Assembly (NCBI GenBank): GCA_964035575.1
Contig: OZ037884.1
Location: 248,001-312,000, forward strand
Direction of reading: 5' to 3'
DNA length: 64,000 nt
DNA from: Rhynchopus sp. YZ270_cl-10
Taxonomy: Eukaryota; Euglenozoa; Diplonemea; Diplonemida; Diplonemidae
A program made the position numbers and the translations under genes. Positions 8,859-21,293 of the stretch are shown in pieces (the stretch's first letter is position 1; every line of letters starts with the position of its first letter). Below the pieces are notes generated by a model. It worked only from the letters and a program-made list of their open reading frames with translations, made no database searches and was not told where the DNA came from.

Positions 8859-11800
8859 TCATTGAATTGGTGTCAGCCCGAGAGGCTTCTGTCCTGAAGA
8901 AGGTATTCTCGGTGAGCGAGGGGAACGCACCATTGGCTCAGAGTTGACGGATTCTGTGAAGGACTTCCTGAAGGAGTCGCGTCGGGAGTGCCGCGCGGGG
9001 GGCATGAGCTGCACCCTGCTGAGATGTGCGCTGCTCTGGTCAGGCGACGGAGGTACCGACGTACTAAGGGAGTCTCTGAGAGACATGCTGGACGTAGCCT
9101 TGCCCTGTCGTGCACGCCCTGCAGTGGTACCCAACGTAAGAGCACCTGAGTCGGAGTACATGCTCTTCTCAACAAGCATCGGCTGGATGCTGTCGGAGCT
9201 CTCCCTCCGCGACAGTGAGTCTGACTCAGTTTCGTGGATGAGATCAACCAGCATCGTGTTCTCCTTCTTGTCCTCATTGAAGGTGTCGCCCTGAAGCCTG
9301 ACACGACGCTTCTTGAGCAGAACGTAGCCCTCAGAAAGCAGGTCCAGTGCAGACTTGAGCAGCAGGATCGCAACAGCAGCAATCAGCAGCGAGGCGGCAA
9401 TGCTGAAACCCCAATGCTCCAGATCCTCGTGGTAGTACCCGATGGCCATAAGAAGCATCGCAACGCACTGTATCGCAAGGATGATGATCATCATGAAGCA
9501 GTTCCGTGCACGGCTCCTTGGCCACGCCAGGGCCTCGCATATCAGCAGCACCAGGAAGATGAACATCGTGAAGAGGTATTTGTGTCCACACCCCACCCAG
9601 GACTGTGCGTGTGCAGCCTGCACAGCGGCAATCGCAAGGCAGCTCGACATCTCCACAAAGGAGTAGATGGCCCATCCCTGGCGGTAGTCACGCAACACAG
9701 AAGCATACCGAAGCACCCAGTGTTCCGCCTCGTGCCGGCTCACCCACTCACCAGGGCCAATGAGGAACACCAGGAAGCGCCTCCCATCCGTCTCGGTGTC
9801 GTGGCGGTAATACGCTGCTTGTGGCACAGCCTTACTCACCTTCCACAGCACCAGGCACGGGATCAACAGACAGAACCCCAAGGCAGTCAAGCCCACCACG
9901 AAGGCCCCGTCTGAGGGTGCGTAGAACACAAGTACCATTGACCCAAGGGAGGTCCCCTGGAGGAAGAATTGGAAGACAAAGAGCGGTGCAGAAGGGAAGC
10001 GGCAGAGCCCAAGGGTGTCGAGTGTGCTGATGACGCTTGTGTAAGAGATGATGCGCACAGCAAGGGACATCACGGCCCAGAAGGCAACAGTGATCATAAA
10101 GTTTCCGAGCACCATTCCTGCAGCCTGTGACCCCATAATCTCCCACTGTGTGGGGTGGAGGGCACGTGGGAATTCACGCTTGCCGACCTGCTGTCCCACA
10201 GTGCACAGATTGCCGACAGCAACAAGACGCATGGCAGGCCCTGCAGCAGCACCTGCACCAGCAAGTGCACTCACGGCAGCAGCCTCGCCGGCAACTTCAG
10301 CTGCCTTTTGAGCAGAATCGAACTTCTCCTCCACACTGGGCAGCACGCTCTTCAGTGTTGGTGTCGCAGTCTCTGGTGACAACGACGTGGGCGACAGTGT
10401 CGGTGCCAACGTCGAAGGGCTTGGTGTCGGTGGTGCGCTTGTTGGTGGCGACGCTGTTCGTGGTGCGGGTGTTGCAGGCGCCACGCTGGGGGGTGCAGGT
10501 GTTGGTGGTGCCCACGTTGGTGGCACCTCTGTCGGTGGTGCGGGAGTAGGAGGTGACGGTGTTGGCGGTGCCACGGATGGTGGGTTCGGCGTCGGAGGTG
10601 GCTGTGTCGGTGGTGCAGGTGTTGGAGGGGCAGGTGTTGGTGGCGACACTGTTGGAGGAACGGGTGTGGGTGGTGCAGGTGTTGGGGGTGACGGTGTCGG
10701 TGGCACGGGTGTCGGTGGGGCAGGTGTCGGAGGTGAAGGTGTTGGTGGTGCGGGAGTTGGGGGCGACGGTGTTGGAGGTGACGGTGTCGGTGGCACAGGT
10801 GTTGGCGGTGCCGGTGTCGGAGGTGACGGAGTCGGCGGTGCAGGTGTGGGTGGCGCCGGTGTTGGTGGAGAAGGAGTGGGTGGTGCAGGTGTTGGCGGTG
10901 CCGGTGTTGGTGGTGATGGTGTTGGAGGTGCAGGTGTTGGAGGCGACGGTGTTGGTGGAGAAGGCGTCGGTGGGGCAGGTGTCGGTGGTGCCGGTGTTGG
11001 TGGGGATGGTGTTGGCGGGGATGGAGTTGGTGGTGCAGGTGTGGGTGGAGACGGTGTCGGTGGAGAGGGTGTTGGAGGGGCAGGTGTCGGTGGTGACGGC
11101 GTCGGTGGGGATGGTGTTGGTGGTGATGGTGTCGGAGGCGACGGTGTTGGGGGGGAAACTGTTGGAGGCACTGGAGTTGGTGGCGCAGGCGTGGGTGGTG
11201 CAACTGTTGGTGGAACAGGTGTCGGTGGGGCAGGTGTTGGAGGGGCAACTGTTGGAGGTGAAGGCGTAGGTGGGGCGGGAGTTGGTGGTGCGGGTGTCGG
11301 AGGTGCGGGTGTGGGTGGTGCGGGAGTTGGCGGTGAAGGTGTCGGTGGTGCAGGTGTTGGAGGCGCCGGTGTAGATGGGAAAAGCTTATCATGTTCGTAC
11401 ACATCCACAGTGTTCCCCCGTCCGCACACAATGTATTTGTCATTCCCTTGTGCGTGCGAAAGTGAACTCAACCCTTGAGACAATATTTGCCACGCGCTTC
11501 CGGCTGCCACTCCATCCACTCTCTTCACCGACCCTGCAAGAAGTTCATACAGGTACACAGCATTTGTGGCTATCTCAAACGAGAACGCATGTGTCTGCAT
11601 GTTGGTGGTGCCAAGCCACTCTGTCGTCCCAACAGCATTAGACACGTAAGGGTATGGGTTGGTGTCCGACCACGTGCTCCACACGTGGTTCCCTCCGTAA
11701 CTCCCGTAAAACATGGGCTGCGAGTCTGCTGTGAGGAAGGTGGCGAAGCTGACATCTGTGACAGCCATACTCCCAGCCTGAAGTGAGGGCCCTGGGGCTG

Positions 11801-12416
11801 AGGCCACGTTGTACACCAAGACACCTGCAGCTGTTGCGTAGTACAGAATCTTCTTCGTGAGATCAATTGCTATCGACGTGCACGGGGTTGTCGTCGGCTG
11901 ACCGTAAACAGCGTTCGTATCGATGTTGATGACGTGCAGGCCGTTGTCGCAGCAGATGTACATGAATGCAGGATCCACACCTTGCAAAAAGTCCGGACAG
12001 ACAATGACGGACATCTGAAACGGCACACCAGTCATCGTCATGATGGTCGGTGTAGTGAGCCGAGGGACTTGCATCCGCATCAGAGACGTGGTGCCAGACC
12101 CAGCACCACTCGTGAGGGCATACAACTGCAGTTCGTCCCTTCTGTCAAGCCTCAACGCATGCCACGTGTCCACATCAGGCACACCCACATCCCAATGTGA
12201 CACCAGGCTGCCAGCGCCGATCTTGAACATGTGAGCACTCTGGTATCCACCTGCGTACACCCATTCACCGTCCACCATCAACCCCGCAACGTTGGTTAAC
12301 CAGGCATGCGTATGCGACCCCACGTATGCCGGCTGTGGAGGTGCAGCGCTGCTAAACCCAAAGAGAAGCACTGCACAGACAGCCACTGCGCGAGCAGAAA
12401 ACAAAACGCTTGACAT
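8859..12416 (-). CDS. Receptor-like 7-helix membrane protein with PPTPx stalk, copy 1
   Basis: 1185 aa from the ATG at 12416, chosen because it opens a signal peptide (residues 1-24, [15 protein letters not shown] core); the frame is open further upstream without an earlier ATG. Order: signal peptide; about 320 residues with repeated short beta-type blades ([20 protein letters not shown]) suggesting a beta-propeller; a PPTP[A/S/V] stalk at about 346-677; seven predicted hydrophobic helices at about 767-1025; a Ser-rich tail. Positive residues (KKRRVR, PRSRAR) sit where a cytoplasmic side is expected if the N-terminus is outside. Copy 2 lies directly upstream on the same strand. From memory the membrane part recalls bodonid membrane families. 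Ligand and role unknown; a GPCR-like topology is inference only. Confidence 0.88.
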   Translation of the reverse strand: MSSVLFSARAVAVCAVLLFGFSSAAPPQPAYVGSHTHAWLTNVAGLMVDGEWVYAGGYQSAHMFKIGAGSLVSHWDVGVPDVDTWHALRLDRRDELQLYALTSGAGSGTTSLMRMQVPRLTTPTIMTMTGVPFQMSVIVCPDFLQGVDPAFMYICCDNGLHVINIDTNAVYGQPTTTPCTSIAIDLTKKILYYATAAGVLVYNVASAPGPSLQAGSMAVTDVSFATFLTADSQPMFYGSYGGNHVWSTWSDTNPYPYVSNAVGTTEWLGTTNMQTHAFSFEIATNAVYLYELLAGSVKRVDGVAAGSAWQILSQGLSSLSHAQGNDKYIVCGRGNTVDVYEHDKLFPSTPAPPTPAPPTPSPPTPAPPTPAPPTPAPPTPAPPTPSPPTVAPPTPAPPTPVPPTVAPPTPAPPTPVPPTVSPPTPSPPTPSPPTPSPPTPSPPTPAPPTPSPPTPSPPTPAPPTPSPPTPSPPTPAPPTPAPPTPSPPTPSPPTPAPPTPSPPTPAPPTPAPPTPSPPTPAPPTPAPPTPSPPTPAPPTPVPPTPSPPTPSPPTPAPPTPSPPTPAPPTPVPPTPSPPTPAPPTPVPPTVSPPTPAPPTPAPPTQPPPTPNPPSVAPPTPSPPTPAPPTEVPPTWAPPTPAPPSVAPATPAPRTASPPTSAPPTPSPSTLAPTLSPTSLSPETATPTLKSVLPSVEEKFDSAQKAAEVAGEAAAVSALAGAGAAAGPAMRLVAVGNLCTVGQQVGKREFPRALHPTQWEIMGSQAAGMVLGNFMITVAFWAVMSLAVRIISYTSVISTLDTLGLCRFPSAPLFVFQFFLQGTSLGSMVLVFYAPSDGAFVVGLTALGFCLLIPCLVLWKVSKAVPQAAYYRHDTETDGRRFLVFLIGPGEWVSRHEAEHWVLRYASVLRDYRQGWAIYSFVEMSSCLAIAAVQAAHAQSWVGCGHKYLFTMFIFLVLLICEALAWPRSRARNCFMMIIILAIQCVAMLLMAIGYYHEDLEHWGFSIAASLLIAAVAILLLKSALDLLSEGYVLLKKRRVRLQGDTFNEDKKENTMLVDLIHETESDSLSRRESSDSIQPMLVEKSMYSDSGALTLGTTAGRARQGKATSSMSLRDSLSTSVPPSPDQSSAHLSRVQLMPPARHSRRDSFRKSFTESVNSEPMVRSPRSPRIPSSGQKPLGLTPIQ
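10400..11379 (-). repeat. 15-bp coding minisatellite (PPTPx stalk), copy 1
   Basis: About 65 tandem 15-bp units encoding PPTP plus Ala, Ser, Val or rarely Glu/Gln/Trp. Such Pro/Thr arrays usually form stiff, O-glycosylated stalks. Third positions vary, so the array is not freshly expanded throughout. Copy 2 has 21 more units. Confidence 0.9.
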
Positions 12417-12438
12417 ATGCGGTGGTGCTGCACACCAG

Positions 12439-12454
12439 CCTTGGCAGAAATAAT
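12439..12454 (-). promoter_or_regulatory. Conserved block upstream of copy 1 start
   Basis: Minus-strand ATTATTTCTGCCAAGG lies 23 bp before the ATG and recurs with identical bases before copy 2 (16578). T-rich DNA ending in AG suits a 3' splice acceptor in the 5' UTR (cis or trans), but it may just be retained by duplication. Confidence 0.35.
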
Positions 12455-12625
12455 CGGGTGGGTATTGGGTGTACGACACGCAGACCCTCCCCCTGTGTGG
12501 TTGGTGCAGGATGTCGGGGAGGGTGGGGTACTATGCAATGCGGCACTATGCAGGAGAGGGACTTCTTTATTGGTGTATGTGAAGATGCGAGAACAAGGAC
12601 AAAACACTGCAAGAGCGTGGCCTGC

Positions 12626-15600
12626 TTACGAAATTGTAGAACGTGCCAGGGACTTTTGGTTTGCAGGGAGCCCTGGTGAGCGCAGGGAGTGACCAAGCGA
12701 CTCCGACACGGAGGAGTCTGCAAACGACTTCCTCGAACCCCCTGTCGAGGAGTACCCCTTGCGCGTGGGCGGCATGAGCTGCACCCTGCTGAGCTGTGCG
12801 CTGCTCTGCGGTGTGGGCGAAGAGCTGCTCGCACGGAGCGAGGTATCAAGCACACTCCTCTCCTTTGCAGTGTGCACAGGCGACGGAGGTACCGACATAC
12901 TGAGAGACATGCTGGACGCCACCTTGCCCTTACCCATCCGCGCACGTCCTGCGTTGGTGCCCAACGTAAGGGCACCTGAGTCGGAGTACATGCTCTTCTC
13001 AACAAGCATCGGCTGGTTGCTGTCGGAGCTCTCCCTCCGCGACAGTGAGTCTGACTCAGTTTCGTGGATGAGATCAATCAACATCGTGTTATCCTTCTTG
13101 TCCTCATTGAAGGTGTCGCCCTGAAGCCTGACACGACGCTTCTTGAGCATAACGTAGGCCTCAGAAAGCAGGTCCAGTGCAGACTTGAGCAGCAGGATCG
13201 CAACAGCAGCAAGCAGCAGCGAGGCGGCAACGCTGAAACCCCAATGCTCCAGATCCTCGTGGTAGTACCCGATGGCCATAAGAAGCATCGCAACGCACTG
13301 TATCGCAAGGATGATGATCATCATGAAGCAGTTCCGTGCACGGCTCCTTGGCCACGCCAGGGCCTCGCATATCAGCAGCACCAGGAAGATGAACATCGTG
13401 AAGAGGTATTTGTGTCCACACCCCACCCAGGACTGTGCGTGTGCAGCCTGCACAGCGGCAATCGCAAGGCAGCTCGACATCTCCACAAAGGAGTAGATGG
13501 CCCATCCCTGGCGGTAGTCACGCAACACAGAAGCATACCGAAGCACCCAGTGTTCCGCCTCGTGCCGGCTCACCCACTCACCAGGGCCAATGAGGAACAC
13601 CAGGAAGCGCCTCCCATCCGTCTCGGTGTCGTGGCGGTAATACGCTGCTTGTGGCACAGCCTTACTCACCTTCCACAGCACCAGGCACGGGATCAACAGA
13701 CAGAACCCCAAGGCAGTCAAGCCCACCACGAAGGCCCCGTCTGAGGGTGCGTAGAACACAAGTACCATTGACCCAAGGGAGGTCCCCTGGAGGAAGAATT
13801 GGAAGACAAAGAGCGGTGCAGAAGGGAAGCGGCAGAGCCCAAGGGTGTCGAGTGTGCTGATGACGCTTGTGTAAGAGATGATGCGCACAGCAAGGGACAT
13901 CACGGCCCAGAAGGCAACAGTGATCATAAAGTTTCCGAGCACCATTCCTGCAGCCTGTGACCCCATAATCTCCCACTGTGTGGGGTGGAGGGCACGTGGG
14001 AATTCACGCTTGCCGACCTGCTGTCCCACAGTGCACAGATTGCCGACAGCAACAAGACGCATGGCAGGCCCTGCAGCAGCACCTGCTCCGGCAAGTGCAC
14101 TCACGGCAGCAGCCGTACCAGCAACTTCAGCTGCCTGTTCTGCAGAATCGAACTTCTCCTCCACACTGGGCAGCACGCTCTTCAGTGTTGGTGTCGCAGT
14201 CTCTGGTGACAACGACGTGGGCGACAGTGTCGGTGCCAACGTCGAAGGGCTTGGTGTCGGTGGTGCGCTTGTTGGTGGCGACGCTGTTCGTGGTGCGGGT
14301 GTTGCAGGCGCCACGCTGGGAGGTGCAGGTGTTGGTGGTGCCCACGTTGGTGGCACCTCTGTCGGTGGTGCGGGAGTAGGAGGTGACGGTGTTGGCGGTG
14401 CCACGGATGGTGGGTTCGGCGTCGGAGGTGGCTGTGTCGGTGGTGCAGGTGTTGGAGGGGCAGGTGTTGGTGGCGACACTGTTGGAGGAACGGGTGTGGG
14501 TGGTGCAGGTGTTGGGGGTGACGGTGTCGGTGGCACGGGTGTCGGTGGGGCAGGTGTCGGAGGTGAAGGTGTTGGTGGTGCGGGAGTTGGGGGCGACGGT
14601 GTTGGGGGTGACGGTGTCGGTGGAACGGGCGTCGGTGGTGCGGGTGTCGGAGGCGAAACTGTCGGTGGCACAGGTGTTGGTGGTGCTGGTGTCGGAGGTG
14701 ACGGAGTCGGTGGTACAGGTGTGGGTGGCGCCGGTGTTGGTGGAGAAGGTGTCGGTGGTGCAGGTGTTGGTGGTGCCGGTGTTGGTGGTGAAGGTGTTGG
14801 GGGGGCAGGCGTTGGCGGGGCCGGTGTTGGTGGAGATGGTGTTGGTGGGACAGGTGTTGGTGGTGCCGGTGTCGGTGGAGAGGGTGTTGGCGGGGATGGA
14901 GTTGGCGGTGCAGGTGTCGGTGGAGAAGGTGTTGGAGGTGCAGGTGTCGGTGGTGCCGGTGTTGGGGGGGATGGTGTTGGCGGGGATGGAGTTGGTGGTG
15001 CAGGTGTGGGCGGCGACGGTGTCGGTGGAGAGGGTGTTGGAGGGGCAGGTGTCGGTGGTGACGGCGTCGGTGGGGATGGTGTTGGTGGTGATGGTGTCGG
15101 AGGCGACGGTGTTGGGGGGGATGGTGTTGGTGGCACAGGTGTCGGTGGCGAGGGAGTCGGTGGTGACGGCGTTGGGGGTGCCGGTGTAGGTGGTGATGGT
15201 GTTGGGGGAGACGGTGTTGGCGGTGCAGGTGTTGGCGGAGAAGGCGTAGGTGGTGATGGAGTTGGTGGCGCAGGTGTTGGTGGTGATGGGGTTGGAGGGG
15301 AAACTGTTGGAGGCACTGGCGTAGGAGGTGCAGGTGTAGGTGGTGAAGGAGTTGGTGGAACAGGTGTCGGTGGTGCGGGTGTGGGTGGAGACGGTGTGGG
15401 TGGGGCAGGTGTCGGTGGAGCAGGCGTCGGTGGGGATGGTGTGGGGGGCGCAGGCGTAGGTGGTGCGGGAGTTGGTGGAGAAGGTGTCGGAGGTGCAGGT
15501 GTTGGAGGCGCCGGTGTAGATGGGAAAAGCTTATCATGTTCGTACACATCCACAGTGTTCCCCCGTCCACACACAATGTATATGTCACTCCCTTGTGCGT

Positions 15601-16561
15601 GCGAAAGTGAACTCAACCCTTGAGACAATATTTGCCACGCGCTTCCGGCTGCCACTCCATCCACTCTCTTCACCGACCCTGCAAGAAGTTCATACAGGTA
15701 CACAGCATTTGTGGCTATCTCAAACGAGAACGCATGTGTCTGCATGTTGGTGGTGCCAAGCCACTCTGTCGTCCCAACAGCATTAGACACGTAAGGGTAT
15801 GGGTTGGTGCTCGACCACGTGCTCCACACGTGGTTCCCTCCGTAACTCCCGTAAAACATGGGCTGCGAGTCTGCTGTGAGGAAGGTGGAGAAGCTGACAT
15901 CTGTGACAGCCATACTCCCAGCCTGAAGTGAGGGCCCTGGGGCTGAGGCCACGTTGTACACCAAGACACCTGCAGCCGTTGCGTAGTACAGAATCTTCTT
16001 CGTGAGATCAATTGCTATCGACGTGCACGGGGTCGTCGTCGGCTGACCGTAAACAGCGTTCGTATCGATGTTGATGACGTGCAGGCCGTTGTCGCAGCAG
16101 ATGTAAATGAATGCAGGATCCACACCTTGCAAAAAGTCCGCGCAGACAATGATGGTATTCTGAAACGGCACACCAGTCATCGTCATGATGGTCGGTGTAG
16201 TGAGCCGAGGGACTTGCATCCGCATCAGAGACGTTTTGCCAGACCCAACGCCGCTTGTGAGGGCGTACAACTGCAGGTTGTCTCTTGTGTCGAGCCTCAA
16301 CGCATGCCACGTGTCCACATCAGGCACACCCACATCCCAATGTGACACCAGGCTGCCAGCGCCAATTTTGAACATGTGAGCACTCTGGTATCCACCTGCG
16401 TACACCCATTCACCATCCAGCAACACCCTCGTAACGCTGGTTAACCACACGTCTGTGTGCGACCCCACGTATGCTGGCTGTGGAGGTGCAGCGCTGCTAA
16501 ACCCAAAGAGAAGCACTGCACAGACAGCCACTGCGCGAGCAGAAAACATAAAACACGTCAT
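12626..16561 (-). CDS. Receptor-like 7-helix membrane protein with PPTPx stalk, copy 2
   Basis: 1311 aa from the ATG at 16561 (signal peptide containing [19 protein letters not shown]). The frame stays open upstream but that part is homopolymer-derived and not conserved in copy 1. Domain order equals copy 1: signal, propeller-like ectodomain, PPTPx stalk, seven predicted helices, Ser-rich tail. The membrane region is almost identical in DNA to copy 1, while the last roughly 100 residues diverge by indels and the stalk is 315 bp longer. The stop is 209 bp upstream of the copy 1 start, so the pair is a compact head-to-tail duplication. Function unknown; surface receptor or adhesion protein is the best inference. 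Confidence 0.88.
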   Translation of the reverse strand: MTCFMFSARAVAVCAVLLFGFSSAAPPQPAYVGSHTDVWLTSVTRVLLDGEWVYAGGYQSAHMFKIGAGSLVSHWDVGVPDVDTWHALRLDTRDNLQLYALTSGVGSGKTSLMRMQVPRLTTPTIMTMTGVPFQNTIIVCADFLQGVDPAFIYICCDNGLHVINIDTNAVYGQPTTTPCTSIAIDLTKKILYYATAAGVLVYNVASAPGPSLQAGSMAVTDVSFSTFLTADSQPMFYGSYGGNHVWSTWSSTNPYPYVSNAVGTTEWLGTTNMQTHAFSFEIATNAVYLYELLAGSVKRVDGVAAGSAWQILSQGLSSLSHAQGSDIYIVCGRGNTVDVYEHDKLFPSTPAPPTPAPPTPSPPTPAPPTPAPPTPSPPTPAPPTPAPPTPSPPTPAPPTPVPPTPSPPTPAPPTPVPPTVSPPTPSPPTPAPPTPSPPTPSPPTPAPPTPSPPTPSPPTPAPPTPSPPTPSPPTPVPPTPSPPTPSPPTPSPPTPSPPTPSPPTPAPPTPSPPTPSPPTPAPPTPSPPTPSPPTPAPPTPAPPTPSPPTPAPPTPSPPTPSPPTPAPPTPVPPTPSPPTPAPPTPAPPTPSPPTPAPPTPAPPTPSPPTPAPPTPVPPTPSPPTPAPPTPVPPTVSPPTPAPPTPVPPTPSPPTPSPPTPAPPTPSPPTPAPPTPVPPTPSPPTPAPPTPVPPTVSPPTPAPPTPAPPTQPPPTPNPPSVAPPTPSPPTPAPPTEVPPTWAPPTPAPPSVAPATPAPRTASPPTSAPPTPSPSTLAPTLSPTSLSPETATPTLKSVLPSVEEKFDSAEQAAEVAGTAAAVSALAGAGAAAGPAMRLVAVGNLCTVGQQVGKREFPRALHPTQWEIMGSQAAGMVLGNFMITVAFWAVMSLAVRIISYTSVISTLDTLGLCRFPSAPLFVFQFFLQGTSLGSMVLVFYAPSDGAFVVGLTALGFCLLIPCLVLWKVSKAVPQAAYYRHDTETDGRRFLVFLIGPGEWVSRHEAEHWVLRYASVLRDYRQGWAIYSFVEMSSCLAIAAVQAAHAQSWVGCGHKYLFTMFIFLVLLICEALAWPRSRARNCFMMIIILAIQCVAMLLMAIGYYHEDLEHWGFSVAASLLLAAVAILLLKSALDLLSEAYVMLKKRRVRLQGDTFNEDKKDNTMLIDLIHETESDSLSRRESSDSNQPMLVEKSMYSDSGALTLGTNAGRARMGKGKVASSMSLSMSVPPSPVHTAKERSVLDTSLRASSSSPTPQSSAQLSRVQLMPPTRKGYSSTGGSRKSFADSSVSESLGHSLRSPGLPANQKSLARSTIS
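14230..15524 (-). repeat. 15-bp coding minisatellite (PPTPx stalk), copy 2
   Basis: About 86 tandem 15-bp units. Flanks align to copy 1 with offsets of 3830 bp on one side and 4145 bp on the other; the difference is exactly 21 units, so unequal exchange inserted or removed whole units and kept the frame. Confidence 0.9.
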
Positions 16562-16577
16562 GTGTGTTCCCCCCCTG

Positions 16578-16593
16578 CCTTGGCAGAAATAAT
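16578..16593 (-). promoter_or_regulatory. Conserved block upstream of copy 2 start
   Basis: Same 16 bases as at 12439-12454, 17 bp before the ATG. DNA further upstream is not clearly alike, so the duplicated unit probably began near here. Confidence 0.35.
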
Positions 16594-18392
16594 TGGGTGG
16601 GGTATGGGGTGTTTGGGTACACGGACCTCTCCCCTGTGATTGGTGGTTGGGGGTGGTGTGGTTTGCACTTACACGCCAGGGCACACAACGACATGAGGGC
16701 GATGTTCGTCCACCACCCTCCTGCCTCGCCTCGACCACCACAGCACATCGTTTTTCACGATATCGATGGCAAACAGAAGACTCCTCAAAGCCATACACAA
16801 CTGAGGACAGCCACAGAACAGGACCATGATGCTTGGCATCGAAGAGAGATAGAACACTCGGAAGACGAGACAAAAGAGTACCAAATGAAACATAAGTATT
16901 GCTTTTTTTTTTTTTGTTTGTTGCAGCGCCAAAACCCCCTGAGCACACCGCCTGGTGTACCTGAAGCTGTGCGGAATGTTGGTCTTTTTTTGCTTTGTAA
17001 AAGTAGTTCACCCAAAAAGGCCAATTTGTGGGGAAGTAGTGTTGAAAGGAAAACCGGTGCACGAAGGCGACAGCCACAGTAGATTGTGAACAAAACAATG
17101 TGAAGTTAAACGTGACGCCTCTGACCTCTCTGTGAGGCAGGCGAAAAAAAAAAAAATCAAGCTTGTAGACCTTGCGTTGTTTTCTATTCCCTTTTGTTGA
17201 GAACTTATGCGAAACTTCTGTTTGATGAGATTTTACAAGCACATGATAGCCACGCCTTTTCTTCACACGGATCCTTAACAAAAAAAAAATCAAATAGAAG
17301 GAGTAAGCTTTGCAGTAGGAGATTGTCAGAATCCTTGGTATGCAAAAAAAAAAAAAAAAAGAAAAAAGAAAAAAGAAAAAGCAAAACCCTTGCGTACGTC
17401 ATAGCTACCTTGATGCAAATCGGTATACAACATCAAAGGATAGGGTAAAGGAAAGACGAACCTGCCTCAACTAATCGCAAACCCATCGAAGAAGAAAAAA
17501 ACAACAACACCAACAAGAAATCGATGAAATATGGGGAACGACCCCAATCGCACTACCCTATCTGGCTAGCGTGGAAACGCTTCCAGGTGTGGGGTAGTGG
17601 TGACGGTGTTACAACAAAAAAAAAAAAAAATAGGAAAGGGGGTGGGGAGGATAATTGGGCCCGTTGTGTGGTGTATATGTGTGGCAAGATTTTAATTGGA
17701 GTGTCGTTGCTGTCAGACGGCGCGTTGTTGTATTGTTGGATGCATTTTTTTTTTTTTTTGAAAAAGGCAGGGCGTTCGCTATCGCCATCGTTTTTTCCTG
17801 ATCGTGGCGAAATACCAAAAACCCCGAAATTTTCGTTTTTTTACTGGTGCTTAAAATAGGTCAAAAAAATTTTTCCCGCCGGAGAGAAGTTAGTTCGTGG
17901 GGTGAATGGTCAAAAAAAATTTGCGATTTGCGCGTGATCCCTTCCCCAGCACAAGTGATATTACAGCTGAACTTTCCTGATACTAAAACCAGCAAAACGA
18001 TGGAGAATTTCATCAATCCCCCCTCACTGAGGGTCTCTTTGTGTTGTTTAATCAAACAGATGTACAAGAGAGAGGCATCCGTCATATGAGACTTCATCCT
18101 TATTTTGATTATTTTCAACTCTCTGCCATTGAAGGTAGAGTTGACACGAGCAGTGACACCTTCTATAACAGGGGGTACGGTGCACCTTCAGCAGACTGCA
18201 GGATTGAGGAGCGAGCGGGAGTGCTGGGGAAACTTCCTCTCACGGCAGGCGGGTTTGCGGATGATTTTGAGTACAGTGGACACCCCTCTGCGACCCCCCC
18301 TCCGGGGGGGTCTACAGGGTGGTGGGGAGAAATCTCTCTCTCTCTTTTTTTTTTTTTTTTTTCCCCTTTTTTTATTTATTTATTTATTTATA
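16594..18392. other. Spacer upstream of the tandem genes
   Basis: No gene recognised. Poly-A tracts near 17341 and 17611. A plus-strand frame at 18041-18340 (about 100 codons) is less repetitive than its surroundings but matches nothing I know. Confidence 0.45.
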
Positions 18393-18504
18393 CAGGGTTT
18401 CGCCCCGGTGGGGCGAAGCCCTGGGGCGAAATAAAATGTCATTTTTTCAGGAAAAGATTTTTTTAACGAAAAAAAATATTTTTCGCCCCGGGGCGAACGC
18501 CCTG
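18393..18504. mobile_element. Small inverted-repeat element (CAGGGTTTCGCCCCGG)
   Basis: The left end CAGGGTTTCGCCCCGG and the right end CCGGGGCGAACGCCCTG are inverted, and GGCGAAGCC words lie inside. CAGGG ends suggest hAT; no matching 8-bp flank seen. Confidence 0.45.
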
Positions 18505-19129
18505 GAAAAAGGCGAAGCATTGACAAGTGTCACTTGTCGTTCCCTCACCCCCTTTCTTGTAGTTGTTTGATGCGTTGACGCTTCCACACACGTTTGGGTG
18601 AGTGAACGACGTAACACTTTCCGCTCACAAAGTAGTGTGCGTAACAAAAAAAAAAAAAAAAAAGACAGCACACAACCATGAAAGAGTGTGGCAGGGAGAG
18701 AGAGAGAGAGGTCTGTTCTGACACCTCTGTCTTCACTCAAATAAAAAAACAAAATCTTGTGGGATAAAAGACACACCACCAAACACCAGCGGGGCGCAGG
18801 CATGGGAGGGGAGAGGGACAGTTACAAAGTTAAAGAGAAGTTTTGAAAGTGCAAACGCCTGGACGGAGGCTCACACAAGTACATCGGTGGGCGCAGTGCG
18901 CTGGAAAAATGTAGGGACAAAAAGAAGGGGGGAGAAAATGCGCAAATTCTGTGGGTGTGTAAACACCACTCCCCTTCGTGATGGAAATGCGATTGGACAG
19001 TCATCACGTCGTGGGACAAACAAGGGGGGGTAGAGGGGGGTGGGGGGAAGGACGGACGTCATGTCTGACGCGGTTGCTATCGTGCGCCTGGGAAGGCCAC
19101 GAGACGGAATCACTGCCTTGTGGCATACA

Positions 19130-19229
19130 ACGATGAAGTAAATGAAGTGATTTGTGGTTTTACTTCTGGTGGTTTCACCGTGGGCTTGCAACAGTGAAAC
19201 CACAACTCAAGTCATTTACTTCAGCGTCG
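19130..19229. mobile_element. Foldback element, family G
   Basis: GATGAAGTAAATGA at the left faces TCATTTACTTCAGCG at the right; inner arms TTGTGGTTTTAC and GTGAAACCACAA also pair. About 100 bp. Other copies at 31360 and 57760. Confidence 0.6.
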
Positions 19230-19508
19230 GCAGGCAGTGAAGGGGGGGAGGGAGGGGTGTGCATGGGGACGGTGTGTGTGAAGTACACAGTAGCAAAGAG
19301 AGGGTCATGGCAACCTGTGCACACCTTGTACACCTCAATAAGAAGAGTGAAGAAGAATCAGCACTCAAGAACAGGGGAAAAATTCTTTTTTTACAAAAAA
19401 AATGATAAGGGTAGATAAACAAATTTATTTGTTTCTTGTCCACCGTACGTACAGAATCTCGAGATTCCCAGAAAAAAATGTTTGTTTTTAAAAATGTTTA
19501 TTGTGACC

Positions 19509-19835
19509 TGAGCGGTACTTTAGAGTGTTTTTAGACACACTTGTGACCCCACCGAGGAAAGCAATCGGCTCGCGCAATCAAAAGAAAGCAGAGAAAAGGG
19601 AAAAAATAAAAAGGAAAAAAAGTTGGGTACCGTGCGCCTGCGGCGCTACCTGTTCCCAGTCAACAACACAATTTCATCTGAAGTTGGGTTTGCAGACCTG
19701 AAAATGACCCTTGCTTACGAGTATGGGTTCATACTTTGTGAAAATTTAAGTCACTAAAATTTTGCCCATTTTTCCGTATATCCCCCACCACAGCCCGGGA
19801 TTGGCTCGGAAATGCCACAAAACACTGTTATTTCC
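19509..19835 (+). repeat. Dispersed module R1, copy 1
   Basis: Matches 42246-42895 in two blocks: CAATC(A/G)(G/A)CTC.. with GGGTACCGTGCGCCTGCGGC, and a block around AAAATTTAAGTCACTAAA through GGGATTGGCTCGGAAATG. A reversed copy of the second block lies at 30233-30350. Confidence 0.6.
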
Positions 19836-21293
19836 ACCCCTTGATGCACAACTGTATGCACGGATGCTGCCAGATCTGGCCAGATTTGGGGGCCAATTTC
19901 CCAGATCTGGCTCGTTTTCCAGATGTGGAGATCTTGTTTCCAGATCTGGCCAGATCTGGCCAGATCTGGGAATCTGGGAAAATTTTTTTTTCAAAAAAAA
20001 AAAAAAACCCCCCAGATCTGGCCAGATCTGGAAATCTGGCCAGTTTTTTTTTTTTCTCAGATTTCTGGCTATTGTCTCCCAGGGAAAGGGACTCTCGAAT
20101 TTTTTTTTTTCGCCCCAAAATAGGGCTAATTTCGACGATTTGAGGCCATTTAAAGCAAAATTTGGCACTTTTGAGCATCTGTGGGGGTCTAAAACGTGGT
20201 TTTGCGAACCCGAAATTTCGTGGTTTTTACCAAAGACAAGTCGATTTTTGAAAAATCTCAAAAAAAAAAATTTTTTTTTCCGGGAAAATTTTGACCCCTG
20301 AGTAGGGTTTTTGTGCACCAAAAAGTGCAAAAAAACGCAAGAGTCGGGTGTTTTGACGATCTGGGGTACCGCCATATGCACTACAGGGGCCCACAATTTC
20401 GACTTTTTCTTAGCAATTTCCTTCATAATTTTTTTTTTCCGATTTTGGCAAAGGCAAATCTCAGGCAAAAAAAATTCACCCCTGATAGTGGGTCCTTGGG
20501 TGTCCAGATGCCAAAAACACAAAATTTTTGATGTTTTGACCATCTGTGGGCGCCTAAAACGCACTTCTCTGCCCAAAAAAATGAATATCGATTTTTCCTT
20601 AGCGTTTTTATAGCCGTGATTTTTGGGTATTTTTTCGCAAAGGGAAAAAAAAAATATCAACCAAAATAGTGGGTCCTTGGGTGACCAAAAATGCAAAAAA
20701 AACGCATTTTTTTGGTGTTTTGACCCTTCAGAACCACCCAAAACGCACTTTTGTGTACCAAAACACGCATATTTCACATTTCCTTAGCAATTCCTTCACA
20801 AGTGCAAGGTGATTTTTGACCAAACTAATTTTGTGCACTTTTTTTGTGGTCACGTGACGCTAAAATCCTCTCCGTGATGCGAGAATTACATGTGAGAATG
20901 CGATAATGATTCTCGCGTGCGAACGCCCAAAACCACGAGGACGCAAGCAAGGCTTCAGTGCACTTAGGTACAGGATGCGTCGTTTTCAGTTACAAAAAAG
21001 GGTACTGTGAAGCGGTTGAGGCACACACAGACCCGCTGCAAAATGCATCTGGGACCCACGCTAGACCCCCTAAAAGCTGTAAAACCATATATTTCCATCT
21101 CGCGACCCCAGCGGATGTGGACTGAGGTGTTTTTTTTTGGGTGTTTAGAAAGGTTTTTGTCCGATTGGAGAATTTTTTCGGTAAGTGTTGCATTTTGTCC
21201 CCACTGAGTGTGCACTCAGAAAACACTCATCAATAAAACGACCTGGTAAAAAATAGTTATTTTCTATCGTAGTAGTGGGTTTGTTGTGCAGTG

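Noticed and set aside
10048-15623. Long plus-strand [14 protein letters not shown] and VSVVQVL-type frames
   Set aside because: They are the antisense of the 15-bp PPTPx coding array; a GC-rich repeat keeps several frames open.
16562-17293. Upstream extension of membrane-gene copy 2 by about 240 codons
   Set aside because: Open frame, but composed of homopolymer-derived residues, absent from copy 1, and it would bury the clear signal peptide that starts at 16561.
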